From JACDBE01 sp051002015 (GTDB lineage: Bacteria; Actinomycetota; Acidimicrobiia; Spongiisociales; UBA5794), in assembly GCA_051002015.1 (NCBI GenBank), contig JBPCMS010000011.1, positions 1 to 14,376 on the forward strand: a DNA stretch of 14,376 nucleotides. Reading direction: 5' to 3'. The translations under genes and the position numbers were made by a program. Shown piece after piece: positions 6,299 through 13,419 of the stretch (positions are counted from its first letter, which is position 1; each line of letters opens with the position of its first letter). Under the pieces are notes generated by a model. The model worked only from the letters and a program-made list of their open reading frames with translations. It did not search any database and was not told where the DNA came from.

Positions 6299-7192
6299 AT
6301 GCCCAGCCGCACGCTCACCGTCCCCGCGCCGCTCGACGTGGCGGCCACGCTGCGCACCAGCGCCGCCAAGGCGGTGGGCCGGGTCGGCGCCGGCGACGGC
6401 GGCATCTGGTGGGTGGAGCGTTCCCCGGTGGGACCGGTCAGCGTCTCGGTTCAACGGACAGAGGACGGGGTCGAGGCCGAGGCGTTCGGGCCGGGGTCGG
6501 TGTGGGCGCTGGAGCACCTGCCCGACCTGCTCGGACTCGGCGACGACCCGGCGGCGTTCGATCCACCGCCCGGCCCAATCCGCCACCTCCACGGGCGTAG
6601 CCGGGGGATGCGGATGGGCCGGAGCGGGCTGGTGTGGAGTGCACTCCTCTCGGCGATCGTCGGCCAGCGGGTCACCGCCGAGGAGGCGCACAACGCCTAC
6701 CTGGGGATCGTCCGCCGCTACGGGGAGCCGGCTCCGGGACCCGTGGAGGCGATGGTCCCGCCGGCACCCGATCGCATCGCCTCGCTCGGCTACGAGGACC
6801 TCCACCCGCTCGGGGTCGAACGGTCGAGGGCCGTCACCCTGATCGAGGCGGCGAGGCGGATGGGACGGCTCGAGGCCGTCACCGGTCTGCCCCACGCCGA
6901 CGGGTACCGGCTGTTAACCGCGGTCAGGGGTGTCGGGCCGTGGACCGCCGCCATCGTGATGGGAGCGGCATGCGGCGACCCGGACGCGGTTGCGGTGGGG
7001 GACTACCACCTGCCCAACCTGGTGGCCTGGGTGCTCGCCGGCGAGGCGAGGGCGACCGACGAGCGCATGCTCGACCTCCTCGAGCCGTACCGGGGCCACC
7101 GCCGGCGGGTCATCGCCCTCCTCGAGCGCTCCGGGTTGCGTGCGCCCGCCTACGGCCCGCGGGTGGCTCGGCGTCGGATCGGCTCGAGCTGA
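6299..7192 (+). CDS. HhH-GPD DNA glycosylase, AlkA (3-methyladenine glycosylase II) type
   Basis: This 297-residue base-excision-repair enzyme should remove alkylated purines. An N-terminal beta-rich domain (about 1-95) precedes the all-helical catalytic domain. That domain begins at LVWSALLSAIVGQRVTAEEA (111-130, the conserved I-x-x-QQ/QR helix). The helix-hairpin-helix is at LTAVRGVGPWTAAIV (206-220) and the catalytic aspartate is Asp235 in VAVGDYHLPNLV. There is no C-terminal Cys cluster, so it is not an Nth/MutY-type iron-sulfur enzyme. ATG 6299 is chosen over an in-frame start 45 nt upstream because of the TACCGT box 7 nt before it. It converges on the SAM synthetase gene with a hairpin between. 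No LexA or Ada box is visible at its promoter. Confidence 0.88.
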   Translation: MPSRTLTVPAPLDVAATLRTSAAKAVGRVGAGDGGIWWVERSPVGPVSVSVQRTEDGVEAEAFGPGSVWALEHLPDLLGLGDDPAAFDPPPGPIRHLHGRSRGMRMGRSGLVWSALLSAIVGQRVTAEEAHNAYLGIVRRYGEPAPGPVEAMVPPAPDRIASLGYEDLHPLGVERSRAVTLIEAARRMGRLEAVTGLPHADGYRLLTAVRGVGPWTAAIVMGAACGDPDAVAVGDYHLPNLVAWVLAGEARATDERMLDLLEPYRGHRRRVIALLERSGLRAPAYGPRVARRRIGSS

Positions 7193-7196
7193 TCGC

Positions 7197-7243
7197 AACT
7201 TTGAGCGGCTCACCTCGCTGGGCGGTGTGAGGCGCTCAAAGTT
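7197..7243. terminator. Bidirectional hairpin between convergent glycosylase and SAM synthetase genes
   Basis: The outer stem is 11 bp, AACTTTGAGCG (7197-7207) with CGCTCAAAGTT (7233-7243). After one G-G mismatch the inner stem CTCAC/GTGAG (7209-7213 and 7227-7231) continues, leaving a 13-nt loop. It starts 4 nt after the glycosylase stop. The A/T-rich ends give short T-runs on either strand, so it can end transcripts from both sides. Confidence 0.7.
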
Positions 7244-7291
7244 TGTGGTGTGTGAGTTTGGCGCCGCTTCAACCACGCCCACCCGACCGTC

Positions 7292-8440
7292 TCAGTAGAG
7301 CTCGTAGAGCCCGGCGATCAGGCGGTCACGGACCCCGGCCCAGTCGGCGAATGCGTCGGTGACGGCGCCGGTGATCGTCTCGTCATCGACGTCGCCGGCG
7401 ACCTCGACGTGCACCGCCTGCGGGTCGGTCACCGGGTGACCGATCGAGCTGAGCAGGCGCAGGGTGACGTCCTCGGCCCCGGTCTCGGTGAGGAGCCGGG
7501 TGGCGATGTCGAACCCGAAGGCGTGATAGGTCTTGCCGACGTGGGCGGCCGGGTTCTTGCCTGCCGCCGCCTCCAGGCTCATGGGGCGGTACGGGGTGAT
7601 GAGGCCGCCGAAGCGGTTGCCCCTCCCCACCTGGCCGTCGTCGCCCGCCTCCGCCGAGGTCCCGGTCAGGGTCAGGTAGACGGAGTCCGCCAGGTCGGCC
7701 TGGTTGACCACCACCTCGACCGGTGCCCCGAAGGCCTCGCCGGCGGTGGCGGTGGCGGCGGCACGGATGGCGGAAACCACCTCGTCGTACTCGGCGCGGT
7801 TGTGCACCTTGACCGCCATCACCGGGGCGGCGACGGTGAGCCTGGCCTTGTCCCCGATCCGGGCCCCCATCACCTTGATGTCACGGCCGACGGGGACTTC
7901 GGTGCGGAAGTCGTCTGAGTTGAGCCTGTGCTCGACCTCGTACACGGCGCGCTCCAGCGGGGAACGGGGGAGGGAGACGGCGGCGAACGAGGTGTCGTTC
8001 GCCCTGGGGACGGTGTCGGTTCCGCCGGCGACCGCCTCGAGATCGACCGACGACGGGTTGAGCCAGATGTCGACCTCGAAGGCCTCGTCGGTGGCGTCGG
8101 GGAGGAGCGCCATCAGCTTGGCCAGGTACTCGTTCTTCAATTCCTCGACGTTCGGTCTCCAGTCGCCGCCCATGTAGGCCTTGCCCACCAGAACCAGCTT
8201 GGAGGCCTTCAGGTGGTGACCGCCGCCGTAGCCGACGTCGACGGCGCCGGCGGCGAATATCGCCTTGTCCACGTTGAAATGCTGGACCTGCCCGGTGTTG
8301 GCCAGGTACTGGCCGGCGAGGCGGCGGGCCAGGTCCTCGGCGAGGTGGTCACAGATGGTGTCCGGGTGGCCGGCGCCCTTGCGCTCGACGAACTCGATCT
8401 CGGGCCGGTACGGGCTGCGACGGGTGATGGACAGATTCAT
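7292..8440 (-). CDS. Archaeal-type S-adenosylmethionine synthetase (methionine adenosyltransferase)
   Basis: This 382-residue enzyme makes SAM from methionine and ATP. It belongs to the archaeal AdoMet synthetase family (COG1812, PF01941), not the bacterial MetK fold family signature. Matching blocks are VERKGAGHPDTICDHLAE (18-35), HFNVDKAIFAAG (from 54), PRANDTSFA, LNSDDFRTEVPVGRDIKVMG, LTGTSAEAGDDGQVGRGNR and the GLITPYRPMSLEAAAGKNP block, which follow the Methanocaldococcus enzyme nearly block for block. The ATG at 8440 gives the standard N-terminus; a GGAG element (8451-8454) lies 10 nt upstream. It has its own promoter and a structured leader. The neighbouring RNA methyltransferase needs SAM but is not linked transcriptionally. 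Whether a bacterial metK also exists elsewhere in the genome cannot be seen here. Confidence 0.93.
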   Translation of the reverse strand: MNLSITRRSPYRPEIEFVERKGAGHPDTICDHLAEDLARRLAGQYLANTGQVQHFNVDKAIFAAGAVDVGYGGGHHLKASKLVLVGKAYMGGDWRPNVEELKNEYLAKLMALLPDATDEAFEVDIWLNPSSVDLEAVAGGTDTVPRANDTSFAAVSLPRSPLERAVYEVEHRLNSDDFRTEVPVGRDIKVMGARIGDKARLTVAAPVMAVKVHNRAEYDEVVSAIRAAATATAGEAFGAPVEVVVNQADLADSVYLTLTGTSAEAGDDGQVGRGNRFGGLITPYRPMSLEAAAGKNPAAHVGKTYHAFGFDIATRLLTETGAEDVTLRLLSSIGHPVTDPQAVHVEVAGDVDDETITGAVTDAFADWAGVRDRLIAGLYELY

Positions 8441-8500
8441 GGGTGCAAGGCTCCAGCGCACGGAAGTGTGGGGCGCCGGCAACGAGGGAGCCCCGGATCG
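8441..8500 (-). promoter_or_regulatory. Structured 5' leader of SAM synthetase gene with possible RBS sequestration
   Basis: The predicted leader can pair GGCUCC (8492-8487) with GGAGCC (8454-8449), which would bury the GGAG ribosome-binding element. Alternatively GGGGC (8494-8490) can pair with GCCCC (8474-8470). The two pairings share bases 8490-8492 and exclude each other. That is a switch-like layout, but it matches no SAM riboswitch consensus that I can recognise, and GC-rich DNA gives such pairings easily. Confidence 0.3.
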
Positions 8501-8506
8501 GATCGA

Positions 8507-8534
8507 ATGGTAGCCGACGCCGCCGACCGGTCGA
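8507..8534 (-). promoter_or_regulatory. Candidate promoter of SAM synthetase gene
   Basis: On the minus strand TCGACC (8534-8529) and TACCAT (8512-8507) are separated by 16 nt and sit between the permease stop and the SAM synthetase start. This predicts a leader of about 60 nt. The -35 overlaps a 10-bp palindrome CGACCGGTCG (8524-8533) that could be an operator. Confidence 0.4.
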
Positions 8535-8543
8535 GAACCCGGG

Positions 8544-9725
8544 TCAGATCTCGGCGCCGCGGAACGCCTCCCTCGCCTTGGAACGGCCGCCGGAGCGGAG
8601 CAGACCGCCGGCGTACACCCGACCCCCGATACGGATCATCGCCGCGGTGGCGGCGATCATGAGGGCGACCGATAGGGCCACCTCCCAGCCGGCCGCATTG
8701 CCCGAGACCTGGCGCAGCGGCATCACCAGCGGGGAGAAGGGCGGGATGATCGACAGCACCCGCAGCACCGGGTTGTCGCCGCCGAAGGCGCTGGAGGCGG
8801 CGAAGTAGCCGATCATCAGCACCATGGTCAACGGGAACGAGGCGTTCTGGGCGTCCTCGCTGTTGCTCACCAGCGACCCGGCAACGGCGTACCCGGAGGC
8901 ATAGAAAGCGAACCCGAGGACGAACCAGCCGACCACCGTCGCCACCGTGGCGATCGTGATCTGGGGGATGTCGATCCCGTTCACCATCCGGGCGGCGACC
9001 AACCCGGTGACGGCGATGACCAGCACCTGGACCAACCCGAGGGCGCCGATGCCCAGCACCTTCCCGGCAAGCAGGTGGCGGGGCATGACCGCCCCCAACA
9101 CCACCTCGACCACCCGGCTCGTCTTCTCCTCGACCACACCCTGGAGCACCCACTGCCCGTAGGTGACGATCGAGACGAACAGCACCAGGGTCCCGATGAA
9201 GGCGAGCACGGACCGGGCGAACTCGTCGTCGTCCGGTTCGATCTCCTCGACGTCGGGCCCCGAGGAAAGCAGGTCGGTCAGGGTCTGCTGGTCGATGTCC
9301 AAGCGGGCGGCGGTCTCGAGCAGCGCCTGGGAACCGGCGGCGGCCATGACCAGCCCGTTCAGCTCGGTGAAGGTTCCGGGCCCGATCACCACCGTGGTGC
9401 CGTCGATCATCCCGATGTCGACCTCGCCCTCCACGACCGCGGTGCGTAGCGCATCGGCATCGGTGACGTGCCGGATGGTCACGGTTGTCTCCGGGTCCGA
9501 CGAGCCGGCCTCGATCCCGGCGGCGAGTCCCTCCGGGGGGTCGCCGACGACTCCCACCGTGTAGTGGGTCGAGTTGGCGAAGAGGGAGGGGATGATCAGC
9601 AGCCCACCCACCAGCAGGATGGTGATCACCGTGGAGAGCTGGTAGGCCCGGCTCGATACCCGTTCGGTGAACTCACGCCTCGCCACCAGCCAGATCGACC
9701 GCATCGCCCCGGCGTCGGGTCTCAT
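8544..9725 (-). CDS. ABC-2 type exporter permease (NatB-like)
   Basis: This 393-residue inner-membrane permease pairs with the ATPase encoded just upstream. One transmembrane helix (about 32-50) follows a short cytoplasmic N-terminus (VARREFTERVSSRAYQL). A large external domain (about 51-170) contains the VGVVGDPPEG and the VDIGMIDGTTVVIGPG strands. Five further hydrophobic helices then begin at SVLAFIGTLVLFVSIV. The cytoplasmic coupling motif VVEEKTSRVVEVVLGAVMP is the hallmark of the NatB/YhaP group of sodium or drug efflux permeases. The ATG at 9725 overlaps the ATPase stop (ATGA), indicating tight coupling. The substrate is unknown; Na+ extrusion is only one known role of this family. Confidence 0.88.
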   Translation of the reverse strand: MRPDAGAMRSIWLVARREFTERVSSRAYQLSTVITILLVGGLLIIPSLFANSTHYTVGVVGDPPEGLAAGIEAGSSDPETTVTIRHVTDADALRTAVVEGEVDIGMIDGTTVVIGPGTFTELNGLVMAAAGSQALLETAARLDIDQQTLTDLLSSGPDVEEIEPDDDEFARSVLAFIGTLVLFVSIVTYGQWVLQGVVEEKTSRVVEVVLGAVMPRHLLAGKVLGIGALGLVQVLVIAVTGLVAARMVNGIDIPQITIATVATVVGWFVLGFAFYASGYAVAGSLVSNSEDAQNASFPLTMVLMIGYFAASSAFGGDNPVLRVLSIIPPFSPLVMPLRQVSGNAAGWEVALSVALMIAATAAMIRIGGRVYAGGLLRSGGRSKAREAFRGAEI

Positions 9726-10612
9726 CGGTCCACCGCCTCGACGAACACCTGGCTCAGGCTGGGGGGCGTGAAGGCGAAGGACTGCATGGTGCCCGCCTGG
9801 CGGGCTGCGTGGAGCATGGCCTCGGGGTCGGCATCCCGATCGACCATGAGCACCACGCGGTCCGGCTGTCGTTCCACCACCTCGACGCCGGGGAGGGTCT
9901 CGTACCACGGCTCGGTCGGTCCGGTGTGCTCCACCTCGAGGTAGCGGTGCGGTGAGGCGGCCCTGAGCCGGGCGACCGGACCGGAGAGCACGATGGCGCC
10001 ACGGTTGATCACCACCACCGACTCGCACAGGTCCTCGACCAGGTCGAGCTGGTGGCTGGAGAAGACGACGGCGTTGCCGGCGGCGGCACGCTCGGCCAGG
10101 ATGTCAGCCATGTCCCGCACCCCGAGCGGGTCGAGGCCGGAGAACGGCTCGTCCAGAACCAGCAGCTCGGGATCGTGGACCAGGGCGGCGGCCAGCTGCA
10201 CCCGCTGCTGGTTGCCGTGGGAGAGCTGCTCCAGCTTGGCGTCCTTGCGGTTGCTCAGCCCCAGCGTCTCCAGCAAGCGGGCGGCGGAGGCCTCTGCGTC
10301 CGGCCGGCTCAGGCCGTGGAGCTGCCCGAAGTAGGCGAGCTGCCTGGCGATCTTCATCCGCGGATACAGGCCGCGCTGCTCGGGCATGTAGCCGAAGCGG
10401 TGCCTGGTCGTCATGTGGATCGGCCGTCCGTCCCAGGTCACCTCGCCCCGGTCGGGCCTGACCAGACCGAAGACGGCGCGCATCGCCGTCGTCTTGCCCG
10501 CCCCGTTCGGTCCCAGAAAGCCGAGCAGGGCGCCGGGGGCGACCTCGAAGGAGCAGTCGGCCAGGGCGACAACGTCGCCGTACCGCTTGGAGAGGTGATC
10601 GAGGCGAAGCAT
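9722..10612 (-). CDS. ABC transporter ATPase (NatA-like, DUF4162 C-terminus)
   Basis: This 296-residue cytoplasmic ATPase powers the NatB-like permease. It shows Walker A GPNGAGKT (34-41), Q-loop Gln79 in YMPEQRGLYP, the signature LSHGNQQRVQLAAAL (130-144), Walker B LLVLDEPFSGLDP (150-162) and H-loop SSHQ (His187). The signature is the LS[K/H]GNQQ variant usual for this export subfamily rather than LSGGQ. The last roughly 80 residues form the DUF4162-type accessory domain. ATG 10612 starts the conserved LRLDHLSKRYG strand. A TAGGAT box lies 9 nt upstream and no Shine-Dalgarno is visible. It diverges from the amidohydrolase gene across a shared promoter region. Confidence 0.93.
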   Translation of the reverse strand: MLRLDHLSKRYGDVVALADCSFEVAPGALLGFLGPNGAGKTTAMRAVFGLVRPDRGEVTWDGRPIHMTTRHRFGYMPEQRGLYPRMKIARQLAYFGQLHGLSRPDAEASAARLLETLGLSNRKDAKLEQLSHGNQQRVQLAAALVHDPELLVLDEPFSGLDPLGVRDMADILAERAAAGNAVVFSSHQLDLVEDLCESVVVINRGAIVLSGPVARLRAASPHRYLEVEHTGPTEPWYETLPGVEVVERQPDRVVLMVDRDADPEAMLHAARQAGTMQSFAFTPPSLSQVFVEAVDR

Positions 10613-10621
10613 GCCGGGGCG

Positions 10622-10627
10622 ATCCTA
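10622..10627 (-). promoter_or_regulatory. Candidate -10 box (TAGGAT) of ABC operon
   Basis: On the minus strand TAGGAT ends 9 nt before the ATG at 10612. Transcription would start at or within about 2-3 nt of the start codon, consistent with a leaderless or nearly leaderless message. Confidence 0.45.
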
Positions 10628-10722
10628 AGAGGCTGGGCCCCGACCGCACCGCGATGAGACGCCAGCCGATGAGCCATGAGCACACAGGTGGAGCCTGCGA
10701 TGCGGATCGGCGGGGTCCGGGC

Positions 10723-10728
10723 TAGCTT
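10723..10728 (+). promoter_or_regulatory. Candidate -10 box (TAGCTT) of leaderless amidohydrolase gene
   Basis: TAGCTT ends 7 nt before the GTG at 10736, matching the other leaderless starts in the window. It decides between this start and the in-frame ATG at 10676, which has no signal before it. Confidence 0.5.
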
Positions 10729-10735
10729 CACCGCC

Positions 10736-11821
10736 GTGAAGGGACGGGTGCTGCGCATCGCCACCGGCGAAGGGGAGCGTTCGCTGGGGATCGACCGTGA
10801 AGGGCGCTGGGCCGAGGCGAAGGCGGCCCGTGCCGGGACGATCGACCTGACCGGATGGATGGCGCTCCCCGGGCTGGTCGACGCCCATGCCCATCTCACC
10901 GCCGGCACCATCGGCGAGCTCCTCGATCCCACCCGCAGCCGCACCGAGCATGTCGCCCGCCACGCCGCCGAGCAGCTCGCCGCCGGGGTCACCCTGATCG
11001 CCGACAAGGGAACGGACCACATCGAGACGGTGGCGGCGACCATGGCCCTCGATCCGGCCGATCGGCCCGAGGTCGAGCTGGCCGGGCTGCTGCTGGCCAA
11101 CCCCGGCGGCTACTACGTGGGGGCGGCCACCGAGATCGACCCGTCCGAGATCGGCGCCGCCGTCGACGGGTACGGCACGGATGACGTGGGCTGGGTCAAG
11201 CTGATCGGCGACTGGCCCCGCAGGGGGCTGGGGGCGGTCCGCAACTTCACCGAGGAGGAGTTGACGGTGGCGGCGGATCACGCCCACCGGCGGGGGATGC
11301 GGGTCGCCATCCACACCGCCGCCCCCGACACCCCGGGCATGGCGGTGCGGGCCGGAATCGACTCCATCGAGCACGGGCTGTTCCTCACCGAGGACGATGT
11401 CGCCATGCTGGGCGAGCGGGGCGGGGCCTGGGTGCCCACCATCGCCGCCATGGAGGATCTGGCCGCCGCTCTGGGTCCCGACTCGTCGGGCGGCCGGCTG
11501 GTGGACGAGGGTCTGGCCAACGTACGCTCGCTGCTGGCGCCGGCGGTGGCGGCCGGGGTCCGGGTCATGGCCGGCACCGATCTGAGCCTTCCCCACGGCG
11601 CCGTGGTGGCCGAGGCGGAACGGCTGGTCGCCCACGGGCTCTCCGAGGCGGACGCCATCGAGGCGATGGTCGGGTCGGCTCGCCGGTTCCTCGGACGGCC
11701 CGGGCTCACCGTTGGTGAATCCGCCGATCTGCTGCTGGTCGACCCGCCCGCCGGGCTGGCCGAGCTGGGTCGACCCCGGCTGGTGCTCCGCGGCGGCAGG
11801 GTCGTGGTCGACACCCGCTGA
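10736..11821 (+). CDS. Metal-dependent amidohydrolase (imidazolonepropionase-like)
   Basis: This 361-residue TIM-barrel hydrolase belongs to the imidazolonepropionase/prolidase-like amidohydrolase group and should cleave an amide or cyclic amide; the substrate is unknown. The metal centre is visible: HAH at 51-53 (PGLVDAHAHL), Lys155 in WVKLIGDW as the likely carboxylated or bridging ligand, His193 (VAIHTA), His213 (SIEHGL) and Asp282 (MAGTDLSLPHG). The N- and C-terminal strands form the usual small beta-sandwich, ending in LLLVDPPAGLAEL and the final LRGGRVVVDTR. There is no signal peptide, so it is cytoplasmic. GTG 10736 is preferred to ATG 10676 because of the TAGCTT box and because the first strand (GRVLRIATG) starts there. 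It diverges from the ABC operon and converges on the nitroreductase. Confidence 0.85.
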   Translation: MKGRVLRIATGEGERSLGIDREGRWAEAKAARAGTIDLTGWMALPGLVDAHAHLTAGTIGELLDPTRSRTEHVARHAAEQLAAGVTLIADKGTDHIETVAATMALDPADRPEVELAGLLLANPGGYYVGAATEIDPSEIGAAVDGYGTDDVGWVKLIGDWPRRGLGAVRNFTEEELTVAADHAHRRGMRVAIHTAAPDTPGMAVRAGIDSIEHGLFLTEDDVAMLGERGGAWVPTIAAMEDLAAALGPDSSGGRLVDEGLANVRSLLAPAVAAGVRVMAGTDLSLPHGAVVAEAERLVAHGLSEADAIEAMVGSARRFLGRPGLTVGESADLLLVDPPAGLAELGRPRLVLRGGRVVVDTR

Positions 11822-11829
11822 CCTTCGCA

Positions 11830-11866
11830 CCCGGCGACCGCGGGAGCGGCGCCCGGGCGAGCCGGG
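11830..11866. terminator. Possible nested stem-loop between convergent amidohydrolase and nitroreductase genes
   Basis: An outer pairing CCCGGC (11830-11835) with GCCGGG (11861-11866) encloses an inner CGGG/CCCG stem (11841-11844 and 11852-11855). It begins 9 nt after the amidohydrolase stop. No U-tract follows and local GC is very high, so the pairing may be fortuitous. Confidence 0.35.
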
Positions 11867-11915
11867 ATGAAGCCGATGGGATGACCGTGGCGCCGGCGGC
11901 GGGGGTCGGGGGCGG

Positions 11916-12503
11916 TTACCAGCGCTCCCGATGCACCGTGTCGCCGGCCTGGCGGCGACCACGGGCGAGGGAACCGGAGCGGCGGTCGGGTGCGGGGTGG
12001 CCGATGGTGACCACCCCGATCGCCCGCACGTCCGGCGGCAGACCGAGCTCGGCCTCCAGCTCGGGCATGGCGTGCGAGCCGAGGAACCCGGCGGCCAGAC
12101 CCTCGTCGACGGCGGCGAGCAGAAGCAGCATCAGCGAGGCGCCGGCGTCGACCCACCAGTAGGGGACCGGCCAGTGCTGCTCGGTCCCGTCCGGGTTCTT
12201 GTCGGGCTGGTCGTACCGGTCTCGGTAGACCTGCTCGCTGACGCACACCACCACGTGGACCGGCGCCCGCGAGATCCAGGGGTCGAACCCGGAGGCGACG
12301 TACTCGGCTTCGTCGGCCAACTCGCCGATCCGCTGCCGTCGGGCCTCGTCCGTCACCACCACGAAGGACTGTCCCTGGCTGTAGCCGGCCGAGGGCGCGT
12401 GCAACGCCGCCTCGACGATGCGATCGACCGTCTCGCCATCGACCGGCTCGTCGGTGTAGTTGCGGACCATGCGGCGGCGGCGCACCACCTCGGCGAACTC
12501 CAC
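11916..12503 (-). CDS. Nitroreductase-family flavoprotein
   Basis: This 195-residue FMN-dependent oxidoreductase is of the short nitroreductase type. The N-terminal FMN-contacting segment is RRRRMVRNYTDEPVD (8-22), followed by the EAALHAPSAGYSQGQSFVVVTD helix-strand unit, a hydrophobic dimer helix (WWVDAGASLMLLLLAAVDEGL) and the C-terminal AIGVVTIGHPAPD strand. The end, DTVHRERW, is common in actinobacterial members. The natural substrate is unknown. The GTG at 12503 has GGGAG 6 nt upstream and a TAGCTT box (12534-12539) about 30 nt upstream, so this gene, unlike several neighbours, has a leader with a Shine-Dalgarno sequence. It diverges from the small gene at 12636. Confidence 0.88.
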   Translation of the reverse strand: MEFAEVVRRRRMVRNYTDEPVDGETVDRIVEAALHAPSAGYSQGQSFVVVTDEARRQRIGELADEAEYVASGFDPWISRAPVHVVVCVSEQVYRDRYDQPDKNPDGTEQHWPVPYWWVDAGASLMLLLLAAVDEGLAAGFLGSHAMPELEAELGLPPDVRAIGVVTIGHPAPDRRSGSLARGRRQAGDTVHRERW

Positions 12504-12533
12504 GGCGCTCCCTTTCGGCCGACCGGCGTGCGG

Positions 12534-12539
12534 AAGCTA
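12534..12539 (-). promoter_or_regulatory. Candidate -10 box (TAGCTT) of nitroreductase gene
   Basis: On the minus strand TAGCTT lies 30 nt before the GTG start, predicting a leader of around 20-25 nt that carries the GGGAG ribosome-binding site. The -35 region is not recognisable. Confidence 0.35.
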
Positions 12540-12621
12540 CCAGCGCCTGCGGGCGCACCAGCCATGCCGCGCTCCCGGTGCCGCCGCCACGGCTGAACGG
12601 GCGAGGCGGGGCCGGGGGCCA

Positions 12622-12627
12622 TACACT
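12622..12627 (+). promoter_or_regulatory. Candidate -10 box (TACACT) of short unknown gene
   Basis: TACACT lies 8 nt before the ATG at 12636. A GGAGGG sequence directly abuts the ATG, too close to work as a Shine-Dalgarno, so leaderless expression is the better reading. Confidence 0.45.
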
Positions 12628-12635
12628 TTGGAGGG

Positions 12636-12917
12636 ATGGACGATCGTGTCACGCTCGCCGAGGTGGCGGCTACCGCCCGCCGGGTCGCCGACGCCATCAA
12701 CGCCGACCTGTCCCGTCACGACGAATGGCTGGCGATGGCGGCGGGGCTGACCTCGGCGGTCGAGTCGGTCGCCGAGCTCGATCCGCCCGAGGCGCTGCTC
12801 GACCTGCGTTCGGCGCTGGTGATGAGCCGCCCCGCCTGGACCGCCATCGACCCCGGGCTCGCCGCCGACGCCGCCCGGGTGCTGGCCGGGGCCAAGCGGC
12901 TCGCCATCGAGTTGTAG
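12636..12917 (+). CDS. Short helical protein of unknown function
   Basis: This 93-residue acidic, Ala/Leu-rich protein has no recognised motif, cysteines, signal peptide or membrane segment. The pattern suggests three or four amphipathic helices (LAEVAATARRVADAINADL, LAMAAGLTSAVESVAEL, ALLDLRSALVM and AADAARVLAGAKRLAIEL). Coding is supported by strong GC3 bias, a TACACT box 8 nt before the ATG and a sensible fit between flanking genes. It diverges from the nitroreductase and converges on the split-barrel oxidoreductase. Its last codons and stop are duplicated in tandem (12905-12918 and 12920-12933). Confidence 0.65.
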   Translation: MDDRVTLAEVAATARRVADAINADLSRHDEWLAMAAGLTSAVESVAELDPPEALLDLRSALVMSRPAWTAIDPGLAADAARVLAGAKRLAIEL

Positions 12918-12933
12918 GTCATCGAGTTGTAGG
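12905..12933 (+). repeat. 15-bp tandem duplication spanning a stop codon
   Basis: CATCGAGTTGTAGG occurs at 12905-12918 and again at 12920-12933, one base apart (period 15). The first copy encodes the terminal IEL and stop of the short unknown gene; the second lies in the 27-nt convergent gap. It is a recent-looking slippage duplication with no effect on the protein. Confidence 0.75.
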
Positions 12934-12944
12934 CCGACCCGGCA

Positions 12945-13367
12945 TCAGCGCGGCGTCGCCGACCAACCCACCATGCGCACGATATCGATCCTGATCACCG
13001 GACCGCGGGGCGGTCGTTCCCGGTACGGGGGATAGCGGGCGGCGAGCAGCATGCCCGCCGCCTCCACCACCGCCGGCTGGTCGCTGACCTTGCCCACCCC
13101 GTCCACCCGGACCCACCACAGCCGATCCCAGTCGTCCTCGTAATGCTCGACCAGCACCGAGCACCGTGGATCCCTCCTCAGGTTGGCCAGCCGGGCCAGG
13201 TTCGGTGTGGACTTCGGCTTGTGGTCGACGACACTGACCAGGGTGTTCCCGTCGACGGCGTACACGATCGGGACCAGGTGGGGCCGGGTCTCGCCGGTGG
13301 TGGCGAGGACGCCGTGGTCGGCGGCGGCGATGCGGAGGCGGCAAGTCCGGATACCCAGCGGAGGCAT
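12945..13367 (-). CDS. PPOX-class F420/FMN-dependent split-barrel protein (Rv0121-like)
   Basis: This 140-residue protein of the pyridoxamine-5'-phosphate-oxidase split-barrel fold contains GVLATTGETRPHLVPIVYAVDG, DHKPKSTPNLARLANLRRDP and the diagnostic SVLVEHYEDDWDRLWWVRVDG stretch. These match the probable F420-dependent TIGR03668 (Rv0121) family. It is cytoplasmic and likely a small F420H2- or FMN-using reductase with unknown substrate. ATG 13367 is preferred to ATG 13382 because GGGAG lies 9 nt before it, whereas the earlier ATG has no ribosome-binding site. The gene diverges from the YceI gene across a palindrome-rich promoter region and is convergent with the short unknown gene. Confidence 0.88.
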   Translation of the reverse strand: MPPLGIRTCRLRIAAADHGVLATTGETRPHLVPIVYAVDGNTLVSVVDHKPKSTPNLARLANLRRDPRCSVLVEHYEDDWDRLWWVRVDGVGKVSDQPAVVEAAGMLLAARYPPYRERPPRGPVIRIDIVRMVGWSATPR

Positions 13368-13419
13368 GTCCGATTCTCCCATCCAGGGAGGTTCGACGGT
13401 CGGGAAATAACTGCGGTGC

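Noticed and set aside
9722..10612. ABC signature LSHGN instead of LSGGQ as a possible defect
   Set aside because: LS[K/H]GNQQ is the normal variant in NatA-like export ATPases.
10676..10735. Upstream ATG start for the amidohydrolase
   Set aside because: It is in frame, but no ribosome-binding site or promoter box precedes it, while GTG 10736 has a TAGCTT box 7 nt upstream.
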